Shown piece by piece: positions 11,353-22,763 of a DNA stretch of 64,000 nt. The translations under genes were made by a program, and so were the position numbers. The stretch's first letter is position 1; each line of letters starts with the position of its first letter. The notes under the pieces are model-generated. The model ran no database searches and was not told where the DNA came from. It saw only the letters and a list, made by a program, of their open reading frames with translations. Origin of the DNA: Reticulitermes speratus (Eukaryota > Arthropoda > Insecta > Blattodea > Rhinotermitidae); NCBI GenBank assembly GCA_021186555.1, contig JAJKFL010000012.1:19231711-19295710 (forward strand), given 5' to 3'.

Positions 11353-13176
11353 TTCTTACCGCGCAGTAAACACACTCCGTCTCAGTTATACAAACCAGTC
11401 AGTTAATGTTGTACAGTGAAATAATCGCTGTTTGTTCTGAGATCCACACAAAACACATAAATACAGTCCGTACCGCGCAGTAAACACACTCCGTCTCAGT
11501 TATACAAACCAGTCAGTTAATGTTGTACAGTGAAATAATCGCTGTTTGTTCTGAGATCCACACAAAACACATAAATACAGTCCGTACCGCGCAGTAAACA
11601 CACTCCGTCTCAGTTATACAAACCAGTCAGTTAATGCTGTACAGTGAAATAATCGCTGTTTGTTCTGAGATCCACACAAAACACATAAATACAGTCCGTA
11701 CCGCGCAGTAAACACACTCCGTCTCAGTTATACAAACCAGTCAGTTAATGCTGTACAGTGAAATAATCGCTGTTTGTTCTGAGATCCACACAAAACACAT
11801 AAATACAGTCCGTACCGCGCAGTAAACACACTCCGTCTCAGTTATACAAACCAGTCAGTTAATGTTGTACAGTGAAATAATCGCTGTTTGTTCTGAGATC
11901 CACACAAAACACATAAATACAGTCCGTACCGCGCAGTAAACACACTCCGTCTCAGTTATACAAACCAGTCAGTTAATGCTGTACAGTGAAATAATCGCTG
12001 TTTGTTCTGAGATCCACACAAAACACATAAATACAGTCCGTACCGCGCAGTAAACACACTCCGTCTCAGTTATACAAACCAGTCAGTTAATGCTGTACAG
12101 TGAAATAATCGCTGTTTGTTCTGAGATCCACACAAAACACATAAATACAGTCCGTACCGCGCAGTAAACACACTCCGTCTCAGTTATACAAACCAGTCAG
12201 TTAATGCTGTACAGTGAAATAATCGCTGTTTGTTCTGAGATCCACACAAAACACATAAATACAGTCCGTACCGCGCAGTAAACACACTCCGTCTCAGTTA
12301 TACAAACCAGTCAGTTAATGCTGTACAGTGAAATAATCGCTGTTTGTTCTGAGATCCACACAAAACACATAAATACAGTCCGTACCGCGCAGTAAACACA
12401 CTCCGTCTCAGTTATACAAACCAGTCAGTTAATGCTGTACAGTGAAATAATCGCTGTTTGTTCTGAGATCCACACAAAACACATAAATACAGTCCGTACC
12501 GCGCAGTAAACACACTCCGTCTCAGTTATACAAACCAGTCAGTTAATGCTGTACAGTGAAATAATCGCTGTTTGTTCTGAGATCCACACAAAACACATAA
12601 ATACAGTCCGTACCGCGCAGTAAACACACTCCGTCTCAGTTATACAAACCAGTCAGTTAATGTTGTACAGTGAAATAATCGCTGTTTGTTCTGAGATCCA
12701 CACAAAACACATAAATACAGTCCGTACCGCGCAGTAAACACACTCCGTCTCAGTTATACAAACCAGTCAGTTAATGCTGTACAGTGAAATAATCGCTGTT
12801 TGTTCTGAGATCCACACAAAACACATAAATACAGTCCGTACCGCGCAGTAAACACACTCCGTCTCAGTTACACAAACCAGTCAGTTAATGCTGTACAGTG
12901 AAATAATCGCTGTTTGTTCTGAGATCCACACAAAACACATAAATACAGTCCGTACCGCGCAGTAAACACACTCCGTCTCAGTTATACAAACCAGTCAGTT
13001 AATGCTGTATACTAAAATAATCGCTGCTTGTTCTGAGATCCGTACAAAACACATAAATACAGTCCGTACCGCGCAGTAAACACACTCCGTCTCAGTTATA
13101 CAAACCAGTCAGTTAATGCTGTATACTGAAATAATCGCTGCTTGTTCTGAGATCCGTACAAAACACATAAATACAC
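11353..13176. repeat. 114-bp satellite array, 16 copies
   Basis: Monomers start TCCGTACCGCGCAGTAAACA and end near CACATAAATACAG. Spacing is exactly 114 bp (starts at 11467, 11581, 11695 ... 13063). Nearly identical, with a T/C marker (AATGTTGTAC versus AATGCTGTAC): T in copies 1, 2, 5 and 12. The last two copies are more diverged (GTATACT, GCTGCTTG, CCGTAC), the usual edge decay. A single inverted, diverged monomer lies at 56255-56380. Confidence 0.97.
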
Positions 13177-13354
13177 CGCGCGGGCATAATATAGAATTTT
13201 GTTTTGTTAAACCTGGTGGTGCGAAAAGTAACCACGGGGCTTTAAAAGGCTAATGTAACAATAGGCTATAATGACCTTCTGAAAATTCAAAGACAAATTT
13301 ACTCATTTGTTATCTACGATCCCTTCTGAACCTACGCGTATATATACAGAGTCT

Positions 13355-13371
13355 GTGCCTCTCTCTCTCTT

Positions 13372-13410
<39 letters not shown>
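13355..13410. repeat. (CT)n and (AT)n microsatellite
   Basis: CTCTCTCTCT followed by an uninterrupted AT run, directly next to the hairpin element at 13411. Confidence 0.9.
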
Positions 13411-13417
<7 letters not shown>

Positions 13418-13501
13418 CAGGGCATACACAAATTAATGGTGCGGTTTTAATAGTGTTCACTATTAAAACCGCACCATTCTTTTGTGTATGCCGTGTATAT
13501 A
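13411..13501. mobile_element. hairpin MITE, near-perfect palindrome
   Basis: Left arm GTATATACAGGGCATACACA...GGTGCGGTTTTAATAGTG, a two-base TT centre at 13456-13457, then the complementary right arm to GTGTATGCCGTGTATATAT. The central 19 bp of each arm pair perfectly; the outer arms differ by a few bases. TA-rich ends and TACAGGGCATACACAAA termini suggest a Tc1/mariner-derived MITE. It could fold into a microRNA-like precursor if transcribed. Confidence 0.75.
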
Positions 13502-14037
13502 TGAAACATTTTTTGGCCCAGTGCAGGGTGTTGACTCTTATTGTTTCCCAACAGTATTGGAGCACTGGAATAAGCTCGCGGAAATATGTTGGCTGAGCTC
13601 CTTTATGCATTACAATTCATATAAAAGGTAAATAAAAAGTTTTCAAACTCAATAATTATTTACCGGGTATAAACTGAGAGTCCGCTGGATTAAAACGTAA
13701 GTTTAATGTTCATGATGAGTAAATATGTTTAAGAATTTTTGTAACAAAATGTGCGTGTAACAATAAAAACGTTTGTGTAATATCTGTTCATGTCTTGCGG
13801 CTCTCAAACATCTGAAGTTTATCGTATGTGGCTCTTACGTTAAGCAAGTTTGGCGACCCCTGGCATAGGGCGTGGTTTCATGGCTCTTTTCAGGTGAGCC
13901 TTGTTGATGAATACACACGCTCGTTGTCGTTTACTTAATGTAGACAGAATGTGTGCATACGTATAAAGATCTTTACAATAATGAAATACGGTACCACTAA
14001 TAACGATACTAGAACTGTTAAATCAGAAATCTATATA
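13502..14037. other. unassigned
   Basis: AT-rich, no gene. The stretch near 13795-13862 (CTTGCGGCTCTCAAACATC...GGCGACCCCTGGCATAG) may be an old repeat, but I cannot place it. Confidence 0.45.
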
Positions 14038-14220
14038 CAGTCGAACCCGGTTATAACGACATCGGTTTATACGACACCTCGTCTGTAACGTTAGATATTC
14101 TGTGGTACCAATTAATTTCTGACTGTTAACCATAACATTATTCTGCTCGGTTATAACAACTCCCGTTTATAACGAGAAAATATTCGGTTCATTTAATTAC
14201 TTTATAACTGAGTTCGACTG
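14038..14220. mobile_element. pogo-like MITE, 183 bp
   Basis: Termini CAGTCGAACCCGGTTATAAC and, inverted, TTATAACTGAGTTCGACTG, flanked by TA on both sides (14036-14037, 14221-14222). Further ATAACGA/TTATAAC motifs lie inside. The CAGTCGAAC...TATAACG terminus is typical of pogo/Tigger elements of the Tc1/mariner superfamily. No transposase remains. Confidence 0.85.
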
Positions 14221-14222
14221 TA

Positions 14223-15164
14223 TTATGAAAGTAGACTTACGGACCAAATCTCTGCTCATTACTGCTTCTTATATGGGACGTTTGAACGTGTTTAAAATTT
14301 TACTCTTTGCAGCGTAAGTGCGGGTATTTTGAGGCAGATTGTGAATTTCATTTTCTACTTTCGCCTATTATAATCATGCAGTATCTCATTCTGCAGTCCT
14401 GCGCAAGAGAAACACCTAGCGGAACTGCCTCTGTAACTACTTTAGTTAACATAAAGCAGCCATTACCAGGCATAGTCTTATAATGATACATAAATTTCTT
14501 CTTCGTAAGTCTTTAAAAACCCATGAAAGTGAAAATAAGAAAGACAAAATAGGGTAATAAGAATTCAGGAACTAGGTAACACTAACAGTGCTGTTTAGTG
14601 TGATGACGTCAGGGAGGAATAAGTTTGACCACCGCAAGAGTACGGGTATGTTAAATTACGTCTGAATTATAACGTTCCATTTTGAGTAACAGGAAATACA
14701 GATAAGAGAGTTAACTTTCAAGACACCATGCGGAAGTGGGCCATATTGACGGGATTTTGGAGGAATTGCTGCCTACATCTTTATGGTCTAATTGTGTAGG
14801 TGCCAGTCGGAGTCACTTTTCAACAAAAGGTCTGTATGCTACAATTAACTTCGGACTTCTTCCATCGTTTAGTGTTCCAAACGAAAAAAGAAATTCGGGA
14901 AGTGGGGCTACATAGTTGGGCCCCTTAAATTTAACTATGCTTAATTTATGGACGGTCTTTTCAACTCTGCCATCACAAAATAAGCGCTCTGGCTTGGGTT
15001 TTGTCAATAGGAGGCAACAAAAGATACCTTCAGTACTAAAGGGCCCAATTCAGTAGGTGCCTCGCTACCCTTTTACTCGAAACCAATTCCAGTCACCGAA
15101 ACATTATACATGCTTTTGTATATTTTTGTAGTTTTGGAGCACTAGACGATAAACAAAGTCCAAA
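14223..15164. other. unassigned
   Basis: No recognised gene or repeat. The minus-strand frame at 14813-15007 is short and without a domain. Confidence 0.5.
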
Positions 15165-15445
15165 AGTGACGTAGCTCAGTCGGTATAGCGATTCACTACG
15201 AGCTGGACGGTCCGGGGATCGAATCCCGGTAAGGGCGGCATTTTTCGCACCCGTCTAAACCGGTCCTGGGGCCCACCCAGCTTCCTATACAATGGGTACC
15301 GGGTCATTACCGGGCGTAAAGCGGCCGAGGAGTGGTGTTAACCACCCACCCCCATCTAGTGCCGAGGTTAAAGAAAGAGTACAGCTGTACCTCTACTCCC
15401 CCTCTGGGCCTTCATTGCAGGTTATAGGGTGAACTTTTGACCTTT
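15165..15445 (+). mobile_element. SINE-3, full length with tRNA head
   Basis: A box TAGCTCAGTCGG and B box GGGATCGAATCCCGG in a tRNA-like head, then the body ACCGGTCCTGGGGCCCACC, GGTACCGGGTCATTACCGGG, GTAAAGCGGCCGAGGAG and AGTGCCGAGGTTAAAG. It ends near TTCATTGCAGGTTATAGGG. It is the best-preserved copy in the window and serves as reference for SINE-3. It is not a functional tRNA: the acceptor stem does not close. Confidence 0.85.
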
Positions 15446-16068
15446 AGTTTTACCTTCGAATTTGACATAGGTCTTAGCCAACGTGAGTTCCACTGTACCT
15501 ACATACATGTGTTATTTGTAGTTTTGGCTCACGTTTACTTGCTCACGAATTCATGGCAGATTATACGGTGAACTTTACCTTTACCTTTACCAAACGTTAC
15601 CCAGTCTTTAACCGATTTCCTAATTGTTACACTTGTAAATAAATACGTGATTACGTACTGGTTGTAATTATATTTTTCCAAACCGCTCATAATTTTACAG
15701 TACAATGCAAGGTAGTCTAGCTGTCTTTCGAAACAGCACTGCTCGTTTGCCGTTCCGTTAACCGCAGTAAACCCAACAAACATTATCAGCAGTTCGCTGC
15801 CTAGCGGTCGGAGCACTCTCACATATCAACTGCGACCTGCCCCTAAGTAATGCTCACACTCTGGAGCCGGTCCAATATTCCGCATACCGTCCTAATGAGG
15901 CCAAAGAAAGAAGTCCTATCGATGGAGGGGGACGCGGCGCTCGAAGCTTCCCACTTTCTATCTACTGTTGTATTCTCCTCCATCTCCTCCTGTCCTATGT
16001 CAACCAGTGGTTATCACTACCAACAGATCGGATTAGTTTCAGGGAATATAGTAAAGTACCGTAAGGGG
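15446..16068. other. unassigned, with a second SINE-3-like 3' end
   Basis: Around 15548-15595 TTCATGGCAGATTATACGG and repeated ACCTTT echo the SINE-3 terminus. The rest shows no gene. Confidence 0.4.
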
Positions 16069-16329
16069 GGGCCGATCCCAGTGGCGGCGCTGTCTAAGGC
16101 GTGGGTCTGCGGCCGCTCGCTTACTGGGATTGCGGGTTCGAATCCCGCCGGGGGCATGGAGTCTGTCTGTTGTGAGTGTTGTGTGTTGTCAGGTAGAGGT
16201 CTCTGCGACGGGTTGGTCCTCGTCCAGAGTAGTCCTACCGAGTGTGGTGTGTCTGAATGTGATCGTGAAGCCTCGAAAACTGAGGCGGCCTAGGCCCCCA
16301 AGGGGCTGTCGAGCCATTGAAAAAAAAAT
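16069..16329 (+). mobile_element. SINE-2, full length
   Basis: tRNA-Leu-like head: GTGGCGGCGCTGTCTAAGGC in the A-box position and GGGTTCGAATCCCGCC as the B box. The body holds GTTGTGAGTGTTGTGTGTTG, AGGTCTCTGCGACGGG and GGCGGCCTAGGCCCCCAAGG, and it ends in an A run. Direct repeats CGTAAGGGG flank it (16060-16068, 16330-16338). Confidence 0.9.
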
Positions 16330-16338
16330 CGTAAGGGG

Positions 16339-16684
16339 AAGGCGTGACAGTTCAGGGACGTGCGGCTGTGGGTCTTTCAGTGGCACTTGTTTCTGTGGTC
16401 TGAGTATAGCCTAGGCCTAATTTGCAAGCCTCGTCTCCCCAACTTCCTCGACTGTTTAATTCCACAGGCTCTGTGAAACGTACACATTCTTTACCAGTTA
16501 GGTGGAGCCTATTGTCATGTCAGTAACCAGTGCTTAAATACGCATCAGTGTATTAAATAATTAACAGAGCTAAATTAGGACATCCCTTTAACGTGACAGT
16601 TGTCTCTGTGTTAGTTATCGAACGTCGAGGTGCTGGACTTGTTCTTGGTATAATTACAAGGCAGTGCGATCCACGCGAGATTGA
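16339..16684. other. unassigned
   Basis: No gene or recognised repeat. Confidence 0.5.
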
Positions 16685-16870
16685 GGCTTCCGTGTCGGTG
16701 TAGAGTCCTTTACTGTTCTGGGATTTTATGCGGCATAGGTTGATATTTGGTTACCGACGTTTCGGACAACCATAGATCCATCTTTATGGGTCACGTACTC
16801 CAAGAAAAATTATTTTTGAACTAAAAACCTAGGCGCTTAGAACATCCCAGAAAGCGAAGGCCTCAGTGCG
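16685..16870. repeat. GACGTTTCGG palindromic element, worn
   Basis: Terminal blocks TTGAGGCTTCCGTG...CTGTTCTGGGATTTTATGC and, inverted, AACATCCCAGAAAGCGAAGGCCTCA. Between them lies TTACCGACGTTTCGGACAACC and a decayed AAAGATGGATC core on the minus strand. Same family as 19308-19514. Confidence 0.7.
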
Positions 16871-17277
16871 GTCTATTTGGGAAAAATGAATCTCGCACTC
16901 TGGGACGCCATTAGAACACTCTGGAACTTGAACCGAAGGTCGCAATATTTTAGGCAACACTTCTGCATTGTATTCGGGAGATCCTGGTTCAAAATTCGGG
17001 CCGAAAACCGGGTTTTCATGGTGTCCGTCAGTCCATCCAACAAACTTAGGGATGGCCACTCAAACTGGGCCACGATGGCTTCTTCCCAAGTCCTTTTCAA
17101 TTAATTTTTCACGAAATCTTATAATTCGACGCTGTAGGTCAACAGTCGTACGTCACAGACAGCGTCGTTAAGTAAAGTATAAATAAATAAGTATATATAT
17201 ACATGGAATTTACTTATTAGAATCCAACTAAACACAGTTATAGGTTATATACATCTTATTATTTTACATTTACCTCG
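16871..17277. other. unassigned
   Basis: Overlapping frames on both strands at 16829-17171 mirror each other. On the minus strand CCGAATTTTGAACCAGGATC followed by TCCCGAATAC looks like a decayed tRNA B box, so an old SINE is possible. GTCGTTAAGTAAAGTATAAATAAATAA near 17164 resembles a SINE tail. Confidence 0.4.
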
Positions 17278-17319
17278 TCTCTGACATGTTTCGGCTCATA
17301 GTAGCCATCTTCAGTGAGA
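17278..17319 (-). ncRNA. hammerhead ribozyme-like motif
   Basis: On the minus strand: stem I TCTC pairs with GAGA beyond one A-A mismatch at its base. Then CTGAAGA, one extra T, stem II GGCT / AGCC with an ACTATG loop, GAAA, a CATG loop closed by A:T, and cleavage triplet GTC. It is a solo copy with no inverted partner within 300 bp. Confidence 0.6.
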
Positions 17320-17461
17320 TAAATACAAGGGAATACGTATGGTACTAGTACAATTATGTGTACATAACTATCAGTGTATTTAGTTGCATTTTAATAAATA
17401 CTGATAAAATACAGAACAAATCAAAATATTAAAAAAAATAATTCGAACTTTGACATAAACG

Positions 17462-17592
17462 ATCTCAGAGGCCGTGTTAGCATGAGGTCTTTTGTGGTTT
17501 AACATCATACGAACCTAGTGTTGCGAGTTCTAACTCGATCCAAGGCATTTCTAACCTGTGTTGTTGGAAAATCGTCGTTAAATAAATAAAAA
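17462..17592 (+). mobile_element. tRNA-derived SINE, other family
   Basis: GGCCGTGTTAGCATGAGG in the A-box position, GCGAGTTCTAACTCGATCC in the B-box position, and a 3' end GTCGTTAAATAAATAAA. That tail also appears near 17164. Single diverged copy, so the borders are approximate. Confidence 0.45.
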
Positions 17593-18819
17593 AGTCACTT
17601 ATTTGAAGTGCCATAAAAATCGACTACCTGCTTAATTTTTCGATGTGTCAAACAATGGTATTTAGGGGAAATAATAGATTTGAGGCGCGTTCGCAAAATT
17701 GCGAAAAAGCGACTATTAGCGTCGTAATGTCTGGATGTCTGTCTGTCCGTCCGCATGGAACAAATCGGCACCCACTGAACAGATTTTCATTGCATTTCGT
17801 ATTTTAGTATTTTTCGAAAATCTGCCGAGAAAATTCAAGTTTCATTAAACTCTAACAGGACTTTACGTGCAGACTTATGTACGTTTATGATATCTCGTTG
17901 AATGCTTCTTAGAAAGAGAAATGTTTCCGACAGAAGTTGTATACAGAAGTTGTACACAAAATTTGTACACAAAAGCAAAACACATATTTTACGTTCAATA
18001 ACATTTTTCCGAAAATCGTGCCTTTTAACGTGGAAAAGTATGGTAGAGCCAGACAGGTCACAGATGACGATAATTTGTGGCGCATGCGCTTTGCACGTTG
18101 GATAAGTAAGTCTACAGACACACACCCAAAATTTGTAATACTTATTGCTTTTCCACGGCAACAATGGTTACGCGAACGCTCCTCGGTGTTACGTTAACAT
18201 ACATTGCCTGTCTTGTTCTTAGGATCACACGAAGTATGTAAATAAACTGTGCACAAAGTGCAGTGTTGATTTGTGTTATTAAAGGACATAGGTTTAAAAA
18301 TATGTATTAATAAACGATGGATGCCGAAACACGCACCCTGTGCGTGCGCACCTTTGTGTGGTAACATGATAGCCCTCCTTTTAAAGGAACACAGCAGCGA
18401 GCTACAGTTTCCAGAGATACTAAGAGGCTGGACAGTGCAAAGCTGTCTGAGTGTGCCTGTGGCACGTGTGATTGGAGCAAATGGCACCAGGGTTCGTGGT
18501 AGCGAGAACAGATGAAGATCGTGTTTCACCTCCCTCGGGCGTTTTCCTCAAATTCCTGAAAAGAACTGTATATGCATGCCCTTGAAGTAAGGTGTGTGTA
18601 AGCACTTCGAGAATGTTTTCGTAATTTTTTGTTGTTGTCAATACCGTAATCTATGCCTTGAGATTTGCGATTTGTCAATAAACACTTTCCTGTGGAAAGA
18701 TTTACTGTTTTTCCTCTTTCTGCATCCAAAATAAAGTGCACTATATCTCAAAGACGAAGCGTCCAAACGCCTATGTGTACATAGATATTTTTCTGTGCAT
18801 ACGTGTAACAACCTCTATG
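17593..18819. other. unassigned
   Basis: Minus-strand frames (17835-18164, 18194-18529) are about 110 codons but overlap plus-strand frames of similar length. GTCTGTCTGTCCGTCCGCAT and the following stretch look like a dispersed repeat I have seen in cockroach sequence, but I cannot prove it here. Confidence 0.35.
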
Positions 18820-19104
18820 TGGCCGTGCAATGGCTCAGGCAGTTAGTCGCCGGCCTCTCACCGCGGAGGCCCAGGTTCGATCTCGGGTCGGTCAATGTGG
18901 AGTTTTGTGGTAGACGAAATGGCACTGGGATAGGTTTTTCTCCGAGTACTTAGGTTTTCCCCAGTCAGTTTCATTCCGCCGGTGCTCCGTTACAAGGAGA
19001 AACGAAAAAAATCTAATCATCTTCATCACAGTGTTGCACAGTAAGCCTTCAAGGCTGCGGTGCGTCCGTAGCATCTGCTGCGGGGCCCTTCAATAAAAGG
19101 AAAA
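18820..19104 (+). mobile_element. SINE-1, full length
   Basis: A box TGGCTCAGGCAG and B box GGTTCGATCTCGGG, separated by the usual distance. The body holds GTGGCACTGGGATAGG..., TCTCCGAGTACTTAGGTTTTCC, TTTCATTCCGCCGGTGCTCC and GTTGCACAGTAAGCC. It ends GCTGCGGGGCCCTTCAATAAAA. Confidence 0.9.
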
Positions 19105-19307
19105 ACACCCAATGTGGTGATTTATATTCGGAGCTGTCCTTCAATTGGTGTTCACTGAACTTTGTAGAAAGCTGGTTTTGTCTTACATAAAGTGCTTTCT
19201 TACTTAAAATATAGACCTTTTGGAGGCCTGTAAGATCTACTTCTTACTACTGGTTAATTCATACGACGTATCATGCGGGATTTCAGGTTTTTCCTCCGTA
19301 GTGTAGT

Positions 19308-19514
19308 TGAGGCCTTCGCTCTTCTGGGATGTTATGTAGCGTGGTTGTTAGTTGTTGATGTTTCGGGATGGCTTATCGGTCCCATACTCAAGGATCAATC
19401 AGTCCAAGAAGAATGAAGGCTAACCCTTGAAGATGGACCGATGGGTCGTTCCGAAACGTCGGTAAACAACTACCAACAAACGCTACGTAATATCCCAGAA
19501 GAGGGAAGGCCTCA
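19308..19514. repeat. GACGTTTCGG palindromic element, best copy
   Basis: Terminal inverted repeats TGAGGCCTTCGCTCTTCTGGGAT (19308 on) and, inverted, ATCCCAGAAGAGGGAAGGCCTCA (to 19514). The right arm (19424-19470) has CTTGAAGA, one T, a GGA...TCC stem II, then GAAACGTCGGTAA. The left arm has the inverse with GATGTTTCGGGA. Both arms carry T where a hammerhead needs C. Confidence 0.8.
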
Positions 19515-20161
19515 TACGCGTATTGTTTTCTAGAGCACAGTGAGCGAATAGGCTTGGCACTTACTGCACATACTGTAGGGAGTGATCTGGACCATTCCTC
19601 ACAGTCCGCCTAACAGGCGTGGGTCTGCTGTTATCACTTCAAGAAACTGACGTGATGACGTTGGATGGAAACGGAAGTAGGTTTTTATTTGCTTTTTCTT
19701 GCTGCTGCTGCTGCTGCTAATCGGCTCCATTGCTGCGTGGTGACACGGAGATGCTCGTTAGCGCACTGTCATTACATGTACCTGATAAATGTCTTTAAAG
19801 GGACTGCGCTTACACCCGTCCAGCTGTAGTCCTCAATTAGTGGAATTTCTGCCGTTCAGTTCGACGTGCGCGGATATTGGACTTATAACGAGAAGGAGAA
19901 AGTAACATCAGACATAAAAAAATGCTGTATTTAGAGAAAGTGGATATGGGCTCAGGCCTCCATTCTGAAATGTAACAAAAGATGAACATTTTCTGAGGGA
20001 ATATATTTAGTACAAGCGATGTAAGAACGAACGCCTTTAGGAGGAAATACTTAAAAGTGGGGAGGGGTCTTAAGCAGCTGCACGAATGTGAGCTTCTAAA
20101 AACAGATTCCACTGCAGGTGATAATTAGAGGAGATTTTTACATACGCCTATATAAAGTGAC
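19515..20161. other. unassigned
   Basis: Short (CTG)n at about 19701-19719. A 91-codon minus-strand frame (19837-20112) has no recognised domain. Confidence 0.5.
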
Positions 20162-20419
20162 TGCCGATCCCAGTGACCGTGCGGTCTAAGGCGTGGGTCT
20201 GCGGCCACTCGCTTGCTGGGATTGCGGGTTTGAATCCCGCCTGGACACGGATGTCTGTCTGTTGTGAGTGTTGTGTGTTGTCAGGTAGAGGTCTCTGCGA
20301 CGGGCTGGTCCCTCGTCCAGAGGAGTCCTACCGAGTGTGGTGTGTCTGAGTGTGATCGTGAAACCTCGACAATGAGGCCCTGGCCCACTAGGGGTTGTCG
20401 AGTTATGAAAAAGCATATA
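20162..20419 (+). mobile_element. SINE-2, full length
   Basis: Head GTGACCGTGCGGTCTAAGGC and B box GGGTTTGAATCCCGCC. The body is complete to GAGTTATGAAAAAG. A 13-bp target duplication TATATAAAGTGAC is at 20149-20161 and 20420-20432, so insertion is clear-cut. Confidence 0.92.
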
Positions 20420-20669
20420 TATATAAAGTGACAAAGATATTCTAGGTCGTGTGCGTGAATGCAAATGGCGAAGTTGAGGTAGGTTATGGAGTCGATGGAA
20501 GGAAAATTGTAAGCACTTATAGGCATTATTGTTATCCATAAATATAAGCAGTAAGAGGTACTATGCACCGTATTTGAGCCATGAATTCTGTTACAAATTG
20601 TGATCTACAAGTGACGCATATAATGCACTTGGTTTGTGATTGAATCACACATTATGGTTGCTCATGGTG

Positions 20670-21488
20670 GTACAACCAGATGGCACCACTCAAATAAAAA
20701 TCTGAATTACGATAGCACAACCAGATGGCACCACTCAAATGAAAATCTGAGTTACGATAGCACAACCAGATGGCACCACTCAAATGAAAATCTGAGTTAC
20801 GATAGCACAACCAGATGGCACCACTCAAATGAAAATCTGAGTTACGATAGCACAACCAGATGGCACCACTCAAATGAAAATCTGAGTTACGATGGATAGC
20901 ACAACCAGATGGCACCACTCAAATGAAAATCTGAGTTACGATAGCACAATCAGAAGGCACCACTCAAACGAAAATCTGAGTTACGATAGCACAACCAGAT
21001 GGCACCACTGAAATGAAAATCTGAGTTACGATAGCACAACCAGAAGGCACCACTCAAATGAAAATCTGAGTTACAATAGCACAACCAGATGGCACCACTG
21101 AAATGAAAATCTGAGTTACGATAGCACAACCAGAAGGCGCCACTCAAATGAAAATCTGAGTTACGATAGCACAACCAGATGGCACCACTGAAATGAAAAT
21201 CTGAGTTACGTTAGCACAACCAGATGGCACAACTGAAATGAAAATCTGAGTTACGATAGCACAACCAGATGGCAGCATTAAAATGAAAATCTGTTACGAT
21301 GGCACAACCAGATGGCACCACTCAAATGAAAATCTGAGTTACGATAGCACAACCAGATGGCACAACTCAAATGAAAATCTGAGTTACGATAGCCAACCAG
21401 ATGGCAGCATTCAACTGCAAGTCTGAGTTACGATAGCACAACCTGATGGCAGCATTCAACTGCAAGTCTGAGTCAGCTACAATAGCAC
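20670..21488. repeat. 45-bp minisatellite, about 18 copies
   Basis: Unit GATAGCACAACCAGATGGCA + CCACTCAAATGAAAATCTGAGTTAC. Early copies are nearly identical. Later ones alternate GATGG/GAAGG and CTCAAATG/CTGAAATG, giving a two-unit higher-order pattern at about 20940-21180. The last copies (CATTCAACTGCAAGTC) are strongly diverged. Because 45 is a multiple of 3, it reads open on both strands; I do not call it coding. Confidence 0.95.
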
Positions 21489-22471
21489 AAAAATGACAAT
21501 TATTATTTGACGATGGATTGTAAACCTGTTGCTAAGATAAGGGGAAATCATACAACCTCACGTAGTGGATTAGCGCGTGAATATGACGTCAGCACGTCGT
21601 ACAAGATGGCGGGCTGCAAGTTTTAATATGACGTCAGCCTGTCGTATGACACTGCTGTTAAACGTTTTGACGGACTTCGCTCTAATAAAGCAGACACGCT
21701 ATAACACAAACAGCTTACATGCTAACCCCCCAGTTTTATGTTACTGTGTTTGAACTTTCATTAATGACAAGAAGAATTTCTGGTGTCACTTCGAAACCTG
21801 CTTCCAATGATCTGTCCTTTAAAATGCCATTGTAGTTTAGTGTCATTTTAATTAAGATTTTCTTCAATCAAATTATTCTTTAGCCCTACCTTGGACCTTG
21901 TTACATTGCGGGCGGGCCAGGTCATGACCTTCTAATTACGGCGAGTAGCTTTACCATAATTCTACGCCTTTTTGACGCGGGACTTGTTTACATCGGCAAG
22001 TTGCCGTGTGATTAGGCAGTATATTTGTACGGACAGTTTGCTGTAACTTGATGAAACTTTGTGTGCATTCGGTGAAGATCTGAGCTCTCAGCAGATGTTT
22101 CACTTCGGCAGGCCAGTGTTGTAAACTTGCCAGTGCTGATGACGAGTGTTTTAAATTGACATCGACTGTTAGTGAAGAACATATCTGCGTGACTTTCGTA
22201 CGGGCAACTTGAGACTTAGACGAATGTCTCCGTTCACTGCTGTGTGGCTACGGTTGCAGGAACTTCTGTTTACATTAGTTCTGCGAGGGTATACGAGCTC
22301 GTGTACAGCGAACTGTGGGCCATCACAGGGACGTGACAGATTGGACTGGTGACTATCCTGACTTTCAGGCAGAGATCTGCGTTTAGACGGGTTGCATGAA
22401 TGCGGTTGTAATGCAGTGTAATACAGATCTTAAGTGGTGCACGTTGGCTTCAATAATAATTATAATAATTT
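21489..22471. other. unassigned
   Basis: TATGACGTCAGC occurs twice (about 21581 and 21628) around a CAAGATGGCGGGC motif. No gene was recognised. Confidence 0.5.
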
Positions 22472-22485
22472 AGTTCTCATTTATT

Positions 22486-22749
22486 GGCCGATTCCAGTGG
22501 CCGCGCGGTCTAAGGCGTGGGTCTGCGTCCGCTCGCTTACTAGGATTGTGGGTTCGAATCCCACCGGGGGCATGGATGTCTGTCTCTTGTGAGTGTTGTG
22601 TGTTGCCAGGTAGAGGTCTCTGCGACGGGCTGGTCCCTCGTCCAGAGGAGTCCTACTGAGTGTGCTGTGTCTAAAAATTGTGTGATCGTGAAGCCTCGAA
22701 AAATGAGGCGGCCTAGGCCCCCAAGGGGCTGTCGAGCCATTGAAAAAAA
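22486..22749 (+). mobile_element. SINE-2, full length
   Basis: Head GTGGCCGCGCGGTCTAAGGC and B box GGGTTCGAATCCCACC. It ends CGAGCCATTGAAAAAAAA. A 14-bp target duplication AGTTCTCATTTATT is at 22472-22485 and 22750-22763. Few differences from other copies, so a young insertion. Confidence 0.95.
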
Positions 22750-22763
22750 AGTTCTCATTTATT

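Noticed and set aside
13332-13610. 92-codon minus frame through the hairpin
   Set aside because: It runs through the AT microsatellite and the MITE palindrome.
15165-15240. tRNA gene
   Set aside because: A and B boxes are good, but the acceptor arm does not close and a SINE body follows directly.
17835-18164. 109-codon minus frame as a host gene
   Set aside because: Overlaps long plus-strand frames and looks like a dispersed repeat; no domain.
20636-21174. Repeat proteins on both strands
   Set aside because: By-products of a 45-bp (15-codon) minisatellite with no start or splice context.
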